A DNA stretch of 64,000 nucleotides from Ruminococcus sp. (GCA_004556705.1 SFGA01000001.1:62001-126000), one strand, 5' to 3'; numbered from the stretch's first letter, positions 33,187 through 42,632 are shown. A program made the numbers and translations. Notes: generated by a model not told the origin, from the sequence alone.

Positions 33187-33223
33187 AAAATCTCCTGTGT
33201 TGTTGAGCACGGGAGATTTTTTT
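33187..33223 (+). terminator. Terminator closing the phage head module
   Basis: A 13-bp stem with one wobble (AAAATCTCC-TGTG / CACGGGAGATTTT) and an 8-nt loop is followed by TTT. It isolates the phage genes from the glycogen operon. Confidence 0.85.
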
Positions 33224-33308
33224 GTCGAAGAACGTGCTTTTTGGCAGATTTGCACAAAAACCACTCACAAAGTTCGTCCATTTATTGAATAAATTGGTCA
33301 AACTTTAC

Positions 33309-33337
33309 TTGAAATTTTTTTTGGATTTTGATAAAAT
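33309..33337 (+). promoter_or_regulatory. Promoter of the glycogen operon
   Basis: TTGAAA, 17 bp, TAAAAT; the start site would be about 25 bp upstream of the glgB ATG at 33369. Confidence 0.6.
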
Positions 33338-33368
33338 AATTAAAATAATGAATATAGAGGTAGTGTTT

Positions 33369-35273
33369 ATGTCAAAAACCTATGTTAAAAAAGAAGAAAA
33401 AGAGCGTGAAGTTCCGCTTTACCTTTTCCATGAGGGAAGCAACTCTCACGCTTATGAATATTTCGGCGCACACAGGAAAACGAAAAATTCTGTTGTTTTT
33501 AGGGTGTGGGCACCCGATGCCGAGGCTGTCAGCTTAGTAGGCGATTTTAACAATTGGGACGTAAAGGCAACGCCTATGACTGCGCTTCCGAAATCGGGCG
33601 GCGTTTGGGAATGTGTTGTTGACGGCATAAAGCAGTTTGACTCGTACAAATTTGCCATAACCGCAAGGTCGGGAAAGGTTGTCCTTAAATGCGACCCGTA
33701 TGCTTTTCATTCCGAGACAAGACCCGGTACTGCCTCGAAATTCTATGAAATCGAGGGCTGCCATGAGTGGAAGGACAATAAGTGGATTGAAAAACGCAAT
33801 TCCTCAAACATTTATTCCTCTCCGATAAACATATACGAGGTACACGCAGGCTCTTGGAAGCAGCACGAGGACGGCAATTTCTATTCGTACAGGGATTTGG
33901 CGAACGAGCTTATCCCGTACGTTAAAAAGATGGGATATACCCACATTGAGTTTATGCCGCTTACGGAATATCCGTATGACGGAAGCTGGGGCTATCAGGT
34001 AACGGGCTATTTTTCCGCAACCTCACGCTACGGCACGCCCGAGGATTTGATGTATCTTGTTGACAAATGTCATGAAGCGGGTATAGGCGTTATTCTTGAC
34101 TGGGTACCGGCACATTTTCCAAAGGACGAGCACGGACTTTATGAATTTGACGGCTCTCCGCTTTATGAATACTCAGACCCGAGAAAGGGCGAGCATTACG
34201 GCTGGGGAACAAGAGTGTTTGACTTCGGCAGAAATGAAGTTCGCTCATTCCTTATGTCGAGCGCAACATTTTGGCTCAAGGAATTTCATCTTGACGGCAT
34301 AAGAATTGACGCAGTTGCTTCAATGCTCTACCTTGACTATGACCGCAAGGACGGCGAATGGGTTGCAAATAAAAACGGCGGACGTGAAAATCTTGAAGCG
34401 GTTGAATTCTTGCAGACGCTCAACGAGCATATTTTTGCGGAATTTCCGTACGTTATGATGATAGCCGAGGAAAGCACCTCCTGGCCGATGGTTTCGAAAC
34501 CTGTTTATATGGGCGGACTCGGCTTTAACTTCAAATGGAATATGGGCTGGATGAACGACATTTTGCGTTACTTCAGTCTTGACGGCATACACCGAAAGTA
34601 CAATCACGATTGCATTACTTTTTCAATGTTCTATGCTTTTTCGGAGAATTTCGTTCTTCCGATTTCGCACGACGAGGTTGTTCACGGTAAATGCTCCCTT
34701 ATAAACAAAATGCCCGGCAGCTATGATGAAAAATTTGCAGGGGTCAGGGCGTTTGTAGGATATATGATGGCTCATCCGGGTAAAAAGCTTATGTTTATGG
34801 GCTCTGAATTCGGTCAGTTTATCGAATGGAATTATGAAAAGGGTCTTGATTGGCTGTTGCTCGGCTTTGATAAGCATTGTCAGCTTCAATCATATTTCAA
34901 GGCAGTAAATGAATTTTACAAGAAAAACTCTCCTATGTGGCAGATAGATTATTCTTGGGAAGGCTTTTCGTGGATTTCATCGGACGACAACAACAACTCG
35001 GTTATCGCTTTCAGAAGAATAGACGAAAAGGGCAAGGAAATAATCATTGTCTGCAACTTTACGAATGTCGAAAGGCAGGAATACAGAATAGGTATTCCCC
35101 ACAAGGGCAAATATAAAATCGTATTCAACTCTGACGACGAGTGCTACGGAGGTACGGGCAAGGGCGACAAGGACGTTATTCATACGGAAGGTATCAATAT
35201 GCACGGCTTCGAGCAAAGTATTTCTCTTGATTTACCGCCTATGACGACAATTTATTTGAAAAAGACAAGATAA
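33369..35273 (+). CDS. glgB: 1,4-alpha-glucan branching enzyme, GH13, 634 aa
   Basis: Makes alpha-1,6 branches in glycogen. A CBM48 domain occupies about 40-130 (FRVWAPDAEAVSLVGDFNNW). The GH13 barrel has DWVPAHFPKDEHGL (about 244), nucleophile Asp314 in GIRIDAVASMLY, acid/base Glu367 in IAEEST, and PISHDEVVHGK near residue 435. The 53-residue distance between nucleophile and acid/base equals that of E. coli GlgB. I chose ATG 33369 because GAGGTAG precedes it and the promoter lies upstream; the frame is open further upstream. First gene of the glgBCDA operon; the product is cytosolic. Confidence 0.95.
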   Translation: MSKTYVKKEEKEREVPLYLFHEGSNSHAYEYFGAHRKTKNSVVFRVWAPDAEAVSLVGDFNNWDVKATPMTALPKSGGVWECVVDGIKQFDSYKFAITARSGKVVLKCDPYAFHSETRPGTASKFYEIEGCHEWKDNKWIEKRNSSNIYSSPINIYEVHAGSWKQHEDGNFYSYRDLANELIPYVKKMGYTHIEFMPLTEYPYDGSWGYQVTGYFSATSRYGTPEDLMYLVDKCHEAGIGVILDWVPAHFPKDEHGLYEFDGSPLYEYSDPRKGEHYGWGTRVFDFGRNEVRSFLMSSATFWLKEFHLDGIRIDAVASMLYLDYDRKDGEWVANKNGGRENLEAVEFLQTLNEHIFAEFPYVMMIAEESTSWPMVSKPVYMGGLGFNFKWNMGWMNDILRYFSLDGIHRKYNHDCITFSMFYAFSENFVLPISHDEVVHGKCSLINKMPGSYDEKFAGVRAFVGYMMAHPGKKLMFMGSEFGQFIEWNYEKGLDWLLLGFDKHCQLQSYFKAVNEFYKKNSPMWQIDYSWEGFSWISSDDNNNSVIAFRRIDEKGKEIIIVCNFTNVERQEYRIGIPHKGKYKIVFNSDDECYGGTGKGDKDVIHTEGINMHGFEQSISLDLPPMTTIYLKKTR

Positions 35274-35321
35274 AATATATAACTACCGAATATCTTTTCT
35301 AAAATCCAAGGAGGAATTTTT

Positions 35322-36539
35322 ATGGCACGCAAAATGGAATGTATTGCGATGCTTCTTGCAGGCGGACAGGGCTCAAGACTCGGCGTACTGACCAAGAATA
35401 TCGCCAAACCCGCAGTTCCCTACGGCGGTAAGTACAGAATTATCGACTTTCCGCTTTCAAACTGCGTAAACTCAGGTATAACGACTGTCGGCGTGCTCAC
35501 GCAGTATCAGCCGCTTGAGCTTAACGATTATATAGGCAACGGACAGCCGTGGGACCTTGACCGTGCGCACGGCGGAGTGCACATGCTCTCTCCGTATCAG
35601 CAGATTAAGGGTATGGAGTGGTACAAGGGTACCGCAAACGCCATCTATCAGAACATAAACTTTATCGACCGTTATAATCCCGAATATGTCGCTGTGCTTT
35701 CGGGAGACCATATATATAAAATGGATTATAACAAGATGCTTGAATACCATAAAAAGAACAATGCGGCGTGTACAATCGCAATGCTTGAGGTTCCGTGGGA
35801 GGATGCAAGCCGTTTCGGTCTTATGGTGCTCAATGACGATAATTCAATCGCCGAATTTCAGGAAAAACCGAAAAATCCCACAAGCAATAAGGCGTCTATG
35901 GGCGTTTACATATTCACTTGGTCAAAGCTTCGTCAGTATCTTATCGACGATGAGAACAATCCCGAGTCCTCCAACGATTTCGGACATGATGTAATTCCTG
36001 CAATGCATAAGGCAGGGGAGAGAATGTTTGCTTATCTCTTTGACGGCTATTGGAAGGACGTCGGAACGATAGACTCGCTTTGGGAGGCTAACCTTGACCT
36101 TCTCAATCCTAAGGTTGACCTTGATTTGTCGGACACAAGCTGGAAGATTTACTCAAAAACTCCCGTTGCGCCTCCGCAGTATATCGCACCGTGTGCCGAT
36201 ATTCAAAATTCAATGGTAGCCGAGGGCTCAAAGGTGTTCGGTCACGTTGACTATTCAATTCTCTTTGACAATGTTACAGTCGAAGAGGGCGCAAAGGTTC
36301 GTTATTCGATAATTATGCCCGGTGCTACAATTAAAGCAGGTGCAGACGTTGAGTATTCAATCGTTGCCGAAAATTCCGTTATAGGCGAAAAAGCAACTGT
36401 CGGCTCACGTCCCGAGGACAGCAAAAACAGAGCCGAGTGGGGCATTGCCGTAGTCGGTGCAAATGTCAATGTTGGCGACGGTGCAAAGGTTAATCCAAAG
36501 GAAATGATTGATTCGGACAGAGTAAAGGAGGCTGAGTGA
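35322..36539 (+). CDS. glgC: Glucose-1-phosphate adenylyltransferase, catalytic subunit, 405 aa
   Basis: Makes ADP-glucose from ATP and glucose 1-phosphate, the committed step of glycogen synthesis. The nucleotidyltransferase domain has LLAGGQGSRLGVLT (12-25), KPAVPYGGKYRIIDF (about 30-44) and the metal Asp in LSGDHIYKMDY (about 127-137). A C-terminal left-handed beta-helix carries hexapeptide repeats (about 300-380). AAGGAGG precedes the ATG. It is followed 1 bp later by glgD, with which it forms the heteromeric enzyme of Firmicutes. Confidence 0.96.
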   Translation: MARKMECIAMLLAGGQGSRLGVLTKNIAKPAVPYGGKYRIIDFPLSNCVNSGITTVGVLTQYQPLELNDYIGNGQPWDLDRAHGGVHMLSPYQQIKGMEWYKGTANAIYQNINFIDRYNPEYVAVLSGDHIYKMDYNKMLEYHKKNNAACTIAMLEVPWEDASRFGLMVLNDDNSIAEFQEKPKNPTSNKASMGVYIFTWSKLRQYLIDDENNPESSNDFGHDVIPAMHKAGERMFAYLFDGYWKDVGTIDSLWEANLDLLNPKVDLDLSDTSWKIYSKTPVAPPQYIAPCADIQNSMVAEGSKVFGHVDYSILFDNVTVEEGAKVRYSIIMPGATIKAGADVEYSIVAENSVIGEKATVGSRPEDSKNRAEWGIAVVGANVNVGDGAKVNPKEMIDSDRVKEAE

Positions 36540-36540
36540 T

Positions 36541-37656
36541 ATGACAGGAAAGAATATAGTAGGTATTGTTTTTTCAAATTCGTATGACGAGTGCCTTCCC
36601 GAGCTTACGGGCTTGCGCACAATGGGTTCCGTTCCGTTTGCGGGCAGATACCGTTTCATAGATTTTACTCTTTCAAATATGGTTAACGCAGGCATTGAGG
36701 ATGTCGGCGTTATCACAAAGGCAAATTATCATTCGCTTATGGATCATATCGGAACAGGTAAGCCGTGGGATCTTTCAAGAAAGACAAAGGGGCTTATAAT
36801 TCTTCCGCCGTATTCGACTGCCGAGCAGGGCGGAAATGACGATAAAATAGCTTCCTTAAAGGGTATTATGGGCTTTATCAACAGGGCGAACGAGGAATAT
36901 GTTTTGCTCTCGGACTGCAATACGATTTCAAACATTGATATTGAAGCGTTGACAGAGTATCACACAGAGAAAAATTCTGATATTACAGTTGTATATAAGC
37001 ACGGTCAAATCCCGTCGCTTTCCGATGTTTTGGTGCTTGACCTCGACGAGGACGGCAGGGCAAAGCAGATTGACGTTACTCCCGTTACCAAAAAGACAGG
37101 CAATTATTCCCTGAGCGTTATGTTTATGAAGAAGTCCTTGCTTGAAATGTTTATGAATGAGGCTATAAGCAAGAGATATACAGATTTTGAGACCGATTTA
37201 ATTCAGCGCAATGTCAAGAAGCTCAACATTTACGGCTTTGAGGCAAAGGGCTATTCGGCTACGATTGACTCCTTGAGCACATATTTCAAGGCAATTATGG
37301 ACTTGCTTGATATAAATAATTGTAATGAGCTTTTCAACAGCGAAAGACCCGTATATACAAAGACGAGAGACGATATGCCGTCAACCTACGGTATCGGCTC
37401 AAATGTTAAGAACTCACTTGTCGCAAACGGTTGTATTATCGACGGTGAGGTTGAAAATTCAATAATTTTCAGGGGCGTCAGAATTGAAAAGGGCGCAGTT
37501 GTCAGAAATTCAATCGTTATGCAGGAGAGCTTTGTAGCTTCCGGCTCGTCGCTTGATTATGTTATAATGGATAAAATTGCGGTAATCACACCGAACAAGA
37601 ATTTGTCGGGTGCGGAGAATTATCCGTTCTATATCGGAAAGGGAATTGTAATTTAA
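36541..37656 (+). CDS. glgD: Glucose-1-phosphate adenylyltransferase subunit GlgD, 371 aa
   Basis: A paralogue of GlgC that keeps the fold but has lost the GGxGxR loop: the N-terminal strand reads NIVGIVFSNSYDE. The FAGRYRFIDFTLSNM segment (about 35-49) and beta-helix repeats at the C-terminus remain. In Firmicutes GlgD is catalytically poor and activates GlgC in a mixed tetramer. The ATG is 1 bp after the glgC stop with an in-gene GGAGG, so translation is coupled, which supports equimolar subunits. Confidence 0.94.
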   Translation: MTGKNIVGIVFSNSYDECLPELTGLRTMGSVPFAGRYRFIDFTLSNMVNAGIEDVGVITKANYHSLMDHIGTGKPWDLSRKTKGLIILPPYSTAEQGGNDDKIASLKGIMGFINRANEEYVLLSDCNTISNIDIEALTEYHTEKNSDITVVYKHGQIPSLSDVLVLDLDEDGRAKQIDVTPVTKKTGNYSLSVMFMKKSLLEMFMNEAISKRYTDFETDLIQRNVKKLNIYGFEAKGYSATIDSLSTYFKAIMDLLDINNCNELFNSERPVYTKTRDDMPSTYGIGSNVKNSLVANGCIIDGEVENSIIFRGVRIEKGAVVRNSIVMQESFVASGSSLDYVIMDKIAVITPNKNLSGAENYPFYIGKGIVI

Positions 37657-37710
37657 CAAATTGTTGCAATTAACTTTCAAAGTACGAAAATATGCAGTGG
37701 AGGAATTAAT

Positions 37711-39138
37711 ATGAAGGTTTTATATGTAGCGAGTGAAGCGTTGCCTTTTATGGCTTCGGGCGGACTTGGCGATGTTGCGGGCAGTCTTCCGCAGGCTTTG
37801 AGAAAAAGAATGGTAGGTTGCAGGGTTGTAATGCCTATGTACGACACCATAAAGCAGGAGTTAAAGGACACAATGACCTTTATCACAAGCTTTACCGTTC
37901 CCGTTGCGTGGAGAAGGCAGTATTGCGGTGTGTTTGAGGCAAAATATAACGGAGTAATCTATTATCTTATCGACAATCAGTATTACTTCAAGAGAGACGG
38001 AATTTACGGCTATTATGATGATGCCGAGAGATTTGCTTTCTTCTCAAGAGCAGTTCTTGAAATGCTTCCGCACATTGATTTCAAGCCCGATATAATTCAT
38101 TGCAACGATTGGCAGTCGGCACTTGTGCCCGTTTATTACAGCACAATGTACGCACAGGCACCGGGCTATGAAAACATTAAAACCGTATTTACAATTCATA
38201 ATATTCAGTATCAGGGAACCTACGGCAAGGAGCTTATCCCCGAGGTGCTCGGTATTCCTGCGGAGTACACCTCGGTTGTCGAGTATGACAATGACGTAAA
38301 CTTTATGAAGGGCGCTATTGAGTCGGCAAATAGAATTACCACCGTAAGCCCGTCATACGCAAATGAAATTCTTGACCCGTGGTACTCGCACGGACTTGAC
38401 CCGATACTCAACGAGAGAAGCTGGAAATTGTCGGGAATACTCAACGGTATTGATGTTGACCTTTACAATCCCGAAACGGATAAGGATATATTCAAGACCT
38501 ATTCGACGTCCGATTTTACATCGGGCAAGGCGAAAAACAAAAAAGCGTTGCAGGAGCTTATGGGACTTCCCCAAAAGGCAGATACACCGCTTATCGGAAT
38601 GGTAACAAGGCTTGTTTCGCATAAGGGACTTGACCTTGTAAAGGCTGTTCTTGAGGAGCTTATCGTTACGACCGACGTACAGGTTGTGGTTCTTGGCTCG
38701 GGCGAATGGCAGTACGAGGAATTCTTTAAGGATATAGCTCGCCGTCATCCCGATCAGGTTGCAATCAATCTCGGCTTTAATCCTCCGCTTTCAAAGAAGG
38801 TATATGCAGGCTCGGATATGTTCCTTATGCCGTCGCAGTCTGAACCTTGCGGACTTTCGCAGATGATTGCGCTTCGTTACGGCTCTGTTCCGATTGTTCG
38901 TGAAACGGGCGGACTTCGAGACAGTATTCAGGACTCGGGCGACGGAGAAGGCAACGGCTTTGTATTCTCAAATTACAACGCACACGATATGCTCCACACT
39001 ATACACAGAGCGATTGACGGCTATCAGAACAAAAAGGGCTGGAAGATACTTGTTAAGCGTGGTATGGAATGTGATTATTCATGGGGCAAGTCGGCAAATG
39101 AGTATATTAAGCTCTACAAGGACCTTTTGAAAGGATAA
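37711..39138 (+). CDS. glgA: Glycogen synthase, GT5, 475 aa
   Basis: Transfers glucose from ADP-glucose to the growing alpha-1,4 glucan. The N-terminal Rossmann domain starts MKVLYVASEALPF and the second carries VTRLVSHKGLDLV and PSQSEPCGLSQMIALRYG with the conserved Glu (about 378) and the TGGLRD loop. The classical KTGGL motif at residue 15 is MASGGLGDV here, so the ADP-glucose-contacting Lys is replaced by Ser (residue 16). GTGGAGG precedes the ATG. Last gene of the operon, ending at a hairpin shared with the convergent XRE gene. Confidence 0.95.
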   Translation: MKVLYVASEALPFMASGGLGDVAGSLPQALRKRMVGCRVVMPMYDTIKQELKDTMTFITSFTVPVAWRRQYCGVFEAKYNGVIYYLIDNQYYFKRDGIYGYYDDAERFAFFSRAVLEMLPHIDFKPDIIHCNDWQSALVPVYYSTMYAQAPGYENIKTVFTIHNIQYQGTYGKELIPEVLGIPAEYTSVVEYDNDVNFMKGAIESANRITTVSPSYANEILDPWYSHGLDPILNERSWKLSGILNGIDVDLYNPETDKDIFKTYSTSDFTSGKAKNKKALQELMGLPQKADTPLIGMVTRLVSHKGLDLVKAVLEELIVTTDVQVVVLGSGEWQYEEFFKDIARRHPDQVAINLGFNPPLSKKVYAGSDMFLMPSQSEPCGLSQMIALRYGSVPIVRETGGLRDSIQDSGDGEGNGFVFSNYNAHDMLHTIHRAIDGYQNKKGWKILVKRGMECDYSWGKSANEYIKLYKDLLKG

Positions 39139-39164
39139 AAGGACAAACGAATAAGCTATAACAA

Positions 39165-39196
39165 AACCCACCGTCGTTTTAGGACTACGGTGGGTT
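39165..39196. terminator. Hairpin after glgA
   Basis: A 10-bp stem (AACCCACCGT/ACGGTGGGTT) with a 12-nt loop lies between convergent glgA and the XRE gene, and covers the latter's stop. The plus-strand tail TTAAATATTT is only partly T-rich. Confidence 0.65.
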
Positions 39197-39407
39197 AAAT
39201 ATTTCGCTCTTTTTTATCTGTAAGTCCGAGCAGGTAGTCGGTCGATACATTATAATACTCGGAAAGCTTTATAAGTATATCGGTCGGAATATCCCGTTGC
39301 CCAAGCTCATAATTGCTGTAAACCTGCTGCGAACAGTTCAAAATTTTTGCCATCTGTGCTTGCGTGCAGTCGCTGTCCTCACGCAAGTTCCGTATGCGTA
39401 TATACAT
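39195..39407 (-). CDS. XRE-family helix-turn-helix regulator, 70 aa
   Basis: A single-domain Cro/CI-like DNA-binding protein. IRNLREDSDCTQAQMAKILNCSQQVYSNYELGQRDIPTDILIKLSEYYNVSTDYLLGL spans the whole fold. No effector domain is present, so it likely acts as a constitutive dimer repressor. Twin 17-19-bp palindromes 26 bp upstream (39433-39477) are its probable operators, and one overlaps a promoter that reads the other way toward the LRR-SLH gene. That arrangement suggests autoregulation and control of the divergent transcript. Confidence 0.92.
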   Translation of the reverse strand: MYIRIRNLREDSDCTQAQMAKILNCSQQVYSNYELGQRDIPTDILIKLSEYYNVSTDYLLGLTDKKERNI

Positions 39408-39432
39408 AGTTAATCACCGATAAAATTTTATC

Positions 39433-39479
39433 ATACTGCAAAATGCGGTATTGACTTTTACCGCAAAATGCGGTAAAGT
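39433..39479 (+). promoter_or_regulatory. Twin palindromic operators over a divergent promoter
   Basis: Two palindromes share the core GCAAAATGC: 39433-39451 (one mismatch) and a perfect 21-bp one at 39457-39477 (TTTACCGCA-AAA-TGCGGTAAA). Their centres are 25 bp apart. The second fills the 17-bp spacer between TTGACT (39451-39456) and TAAAGT (39474-39479) of a plus-strand promoter. The adjacent XRE gene is the likely binder; repression of transcription toward 39.5 kb is inferred. Confidence 0.75.
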
Positions 39480-39502
39480 TAAATAGATACATAGTATCGT
39501 AA

Positions 39503-39631
39503 ATGAAAAAATATGATAAAAGGGTGGTGGGAAAATATTTTCAGCTTATTGTACTGTTATCTGCTAAATTAATGATAATATGTATTGATAATATGTATTC
39601 TGTGAAGAAACTAATATCGTTGGCAAAATAA
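39503..39631 (+). CDS. Possible small membrane protein, 42 aa
   Basis: A short frame begins about 18 nt after the expected start site of the operator-controlled promoter. It has a basic N-terminus (MKKYDKRVVGKY), then a hydrophobic segment (FQLIVLLSAKLMIICI). There is no good ribosome binding site, so it may be chance. If real, it would be a short hydrophobic peptide repressed by the XRE protein, a layout seen in small toxin or phage-like switches. Confidence 0.25.
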   Translation: MKKYDKRVVGKYFQLIVLLSAKLMIICIDNMYSVKKLISLAK

Positions 39632-39662
39632 TCATTTAACAGTATTATAAGAATAAATACAT

Positions 39663-39700
39663 ATAATAGTTAAAATATTTTATAAATTTTTAACTATTAT
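39663..39700. promoter_or_regulatory. AT-rich inverted repeat in the leader of the LRR-SLH gene
   Basis: A perfect 13-bp inverted repeat (ATAATAGTTAAAA/TTTTAACTATTAT) with a 12-nt loop, 34 bp before the ATG at 39735. It could be an attenuator, an RNA-stability hairpin or a protein-binding site. Confidence 0.5.
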
Positions 39701-39734
39701 GTGTAAAAATATTTATTGTTTAGGAGGATAAAAA

Positions 39735-42599
39735 ATGAAAAAGACAAGAAAAATCATTTCGTTATTATTATCACTCTTGATGATAATAACAAGCGTACCG
39801 CTTATGGCGGTAAACTCATTTGCGGCTACAAGCGGTAAAACCGGAGATTGTACATGGACACTTGATAGTGATGGTGTGCTTACAATCAGCGGCAACGGAA
39901 AAATGAAGGATTATTATACTCCATGGGGAAAGTCAATTACAGAGGTAATAATCGAAAACGGTGTAACAAGCATAGGTTTTAGTGCTTTTAGGGATTGCAC
40001 CTCGCTTACAAGCGTAACAATTCCTGATAGTGTAACAAGTATAGGCTATGAAGTTTTTTGGGGTTGCACCTCGCTTACAAGCGTAACAATTCCCGACAGT
40101 GTAACAGAAATAGGTTGGTATGCTTTTGAAGATTGTACCTCGCTTACAAGCGTAACAATTCCAGACGGTGTAACAAGTATTGGTGGTTCTACTTTTAGCG
40201 GTTGCACCTCGCTTACAAGCATAACAATTCCCGACAGTGTAACGGAAATAGGAGCTAATGCTTTTTTGGGTTGCACATCGCTTGCGAGCATAACAATTCC
40301 CAATAGTGTAACATATATAGATAAAGAAGTTTTTTACGGCTGCACCTCACTTGCGGAAATAAATGTTGGTAGTGATAATGCAAACTATAGTTCTGAAAAT
40401 GGGGTTTTGTTTAATAAAGCAAAAACGGTGTTAATTAAATATCCGGCAGGAAAGACGAATACGGAATATGTTATCCCAAATAGTGTCTATGGTATAAGGG
40501 AGGAAGTTTTTGAAAATTGCACCTCGCTTACAAGCATAACAATTCCCGACAGTGTAACAATTATAGCTGTCGGCGCTTTCTACGGTTGCGAATCGCTTAC
40601 TGAAATAAGTGTCAGCAGTGAAAATGCTGATTACAGCTCGGAAAACGGAGTGTTGTTTAATAAAGATAAAACAAAGATCGTTCGCTATCCGGTAGGAAAG
40701 AAGGATTTGTCATATTCTATCCCTGACAGCGTAACAAGTATAGGTGAAGAGGCTTTTAGGTATTGCGCCTTGCTTACAAGTGTTACAATTCCCGACGGCG
40801 TAACAAGTATAGGTGAGGGAGCTTTTGGCGATTGCACCTCACTTACAAGCATAACAATCGGAAACGGTGTAACAAGTATAGGCCGAATTGCTTTTAGCGA
40901 TTGCACCTCGCTTACAAGCGTAACAATTCCTAATAGCGTAACGAGTATAGAGGATTATGCTTTTGGCGGTTGCACCTCGCTTACAAGCATAACAATTCCT
41001 GACAGCGTAACAAGTATTGGCTATTATGCTTTTGGCGGTTGCACCTCGCTTACAAACATAATAATTCCTGACGGCACAACGGAAATTAGTTCGATGTCTT
41101 TTGAGTATACTGCTTATTACAATAATGAATCAAATTGGGAAAATGGAATATTATATATTGGTAACCATTTGATTAAAGCAAAAGATAATGTTTCCGGAAG
41201 CGTTGAAATAAAGCAGGGAACAAAAACGATTGCGAACAGTGCTTTTTATCATTGCTGGCATCTCACAAGTGTAACCATACCTGACAGCGTAACAAGCATT
41301 GGTTCTAGTGCTTTCAATTATTGCACCTCGCTTACAAGCGTAACAATTCCTGATGGTGTAACAAATATAGGCGATTATGCTTTTATGCATTGCACCTCAC
41401 TTACAAGCATAACAATTCCCGACAGCGTAACAAGCATTGGCGGGTCAGCTTTCGAAGGATGTAAATCGCTTACAAACATAATAATTCCTGACGGCACAAC
41501 GGAAATTGGTTCGGGTTCTTTTGAGGATACTGCTTATTACAATAATACTTCAAATTGGGATAACGGAATATTATATATTGGTAACCATTTGATTAAAGCT
41601 AAAAAAGATGTTTTCGACCATGTTAAAATAAAGCAGGGAACAAAAACGATTGCGGACAGTGCTTTCCAAACTTGTTCTTCACTTACAAGCGTAACAATTC
41701 CTGACAGCGTAACAAGCATAGGCGGATTTGCTTTTGAATATTGTACATCACTCAAAAGCGTAACAATTCCTGACAGTGTAACAGGTATAAATGAGTCGAC
41801 TTTTGAAAATTGCAAAGCACTTACAAAAGTAACAATTGGTAACAGTGTAACAAGTATAGGCGGTCATGCTTTTTATGATTGCACCTCGCTTACAAGCATA
41901 ACAATTCCTGAGAATGTAAAAACAATAAGCGAGTATGCTTTTAATCACTATAAGGACTTCATTATTTACGGTTACGCCGGTTCGGAAGCTGAAAGATATG
42001 CAAACAAAAACGGATTTAAGTTCGTTGCGATAGGTGATGCTCCCACAATGACATTCCCCGACGTCAGAAGCGGCGATTGGTACTCCGATGCAGTTAAATA
42101 TAACTTCGAAAGAGGCTATATAACAGGCTATTCAAACGGCACATTCGGACCTGCAAATAACATTCAAAGACAGGATTTCGTGCTCATTCTTGCAAGAATT
42201 GCAGGTGTAGACCTCTCGACATATGAAGGACAGAACGGCGGCTTCTCTGACGTTCAGGCAGGCACTTATTACGCTTCGGCAGTAGCTTGGGCGAAGGACA
42301 AGGGCGTTGTAAACGGATATTCATCTGACAATTTTGGCGTAGGCACATACATATCAAGAGAGCAGATTTGCATTATCTTCAGCAGATACCTTAACGGCTC
42401 TGCTTCAGGAGATGTTGACTCAATTATCAATGCATATTCTGACGGCGGAAACACAAGTCCGTGGGCAAAGGCAGGAGTTGCTTGGGCGATTGAAAACGGT
42501 ATAATCGGTAACGCAGGTTATATCAACCCCATAGGCAACGCAGGCAGAGCAGAAGTTGCACAGATAATTTACAATATGGCAAACAACGGTATTCTGTAA
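39735..42599 (+). CDS. Large secreted BspA-like LRR protein with SLH domains, 954 aa
   Basis: A cell-surface protein. Signal peptide: MKKTRK, a hydrophobic core (ISLLLSLLMIITSVPLMA) and NSFA at about 32-35. Residues 45-755 hold roughly 25 LRR_5 units of 23 residues (IPDSVTSIG..AF..CTSLTS), with two BspA-type inserts (VLFNKAKTVLIKYPAGK, VLFNKDKTKIVRYPVGK) and two SNW(E/D)NGILYIGNHLIKA inserts. Three SLH-like segments at about 772-950 (FPDVRSGDWYSDAVKY, FSDVQAGTYYASAVAWAKDKGVVNG, WAKAGVAWAIENGII) would anchor it to secondary wall polymer. Binding of host or plant surfaces is the usual role. AGGAGG precedes the ATG. Regulation by the divergent XRE protein is possible. Confidence 0.93.
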   Translation: MKKTRKIISLLLSLLMIITSVPLMAVNSFAATSGKTGDCTWTLDSDGVLTISGNGKMKDYYTPWGKSITEVIIENGVTSIGFSAFRDCTSLTSVTIPDSVTSIGYEVFWGCTSLTSVTIPDSVTEIGWYAFEDCTSLTSVTIPDGVTSIGGSTFSGCTSLTSITIPDSVTEIGANAFLGCTSLASITIPNSVTYIDKEVFYGCTSLAEINVGSDNANYSSENGVLFNKAKTVLIKYPAGKTNTEYVIPNSVYGIREEVFENCTSLTSITIPDSVTIIAVGAFYGCESLTEISVSSENADYSSENGVLFNKDKTKIVRYPVGKKDLSYSIPDSVTSIGEEAFRYCALLTSVTIPDGVTSIGEGAFGDCTSLTSITIGNGVTSIGRIAFSDCTSLTSVTIPNSVTSIEDYAFGGCTSLTSITIPDSVTSIGYYAFGGCTSLTNIIIPDGTTEISSMSFEYTAYYNNESNWENGILYIGNHLIKAKDNVSGSVEIKQGTKTIANSAFYHCWHLTSVTIPDSVTSIGSSAFNYCTSLTSVTIPDGVTNIGDYAFMHCTSLTSITIPDSVTSIGGSAFEGCKSLTNIIIPDGTTEIGSGSFEDTAYYNNTSNWDNGILYIGNHLIKAKKDVFDHVKIKQGTKTIADSAFQTCSSLTSVTIPDSVTSIGGFAFEYCTSLKSVTIPDSVTGINESTFENCKALTKVTIGNSVTSIGGHAFYDCTSLTSITIPENVKTISEYAFNHYKDFIIYGYAGSEAERYANKNGFKFVAIGDAPTMTFPDVRSGDWYSDAVKYNFERGYITGYSNGTFGPANNIQRQDFVLILARIAGVDLSTYEGQNGGFSDVQAGTYYASAVAWAKDKGVVNGYSSDNFGVGTYISREQICIIFSRYLNGSASGDVDSIINAYSDGGNTSPWAKAGVAWAIENGIIGNAGYINPIGNAGRAEVAQIIYNMANNGIL

Positions 42600-42632
42600 T
42601 TAGCCGTATAAATATCTGAAATAACTTTAATA

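Noticed and set aside
33222..33368. An N-terminal extension of the branching enzyme
   Set aside because: It would cover the terminator tail and the promoter; the ATG at 33369 has a ribosome binding site and gives the usual family length.
39960..42000. Regular DNA repeats of about 69 bp, CRISPR-like at first sight
   Set aside because: They are in frame and encode LRR_5 units of 23 residues; there are no spacers of unique sequence between identical repeats.
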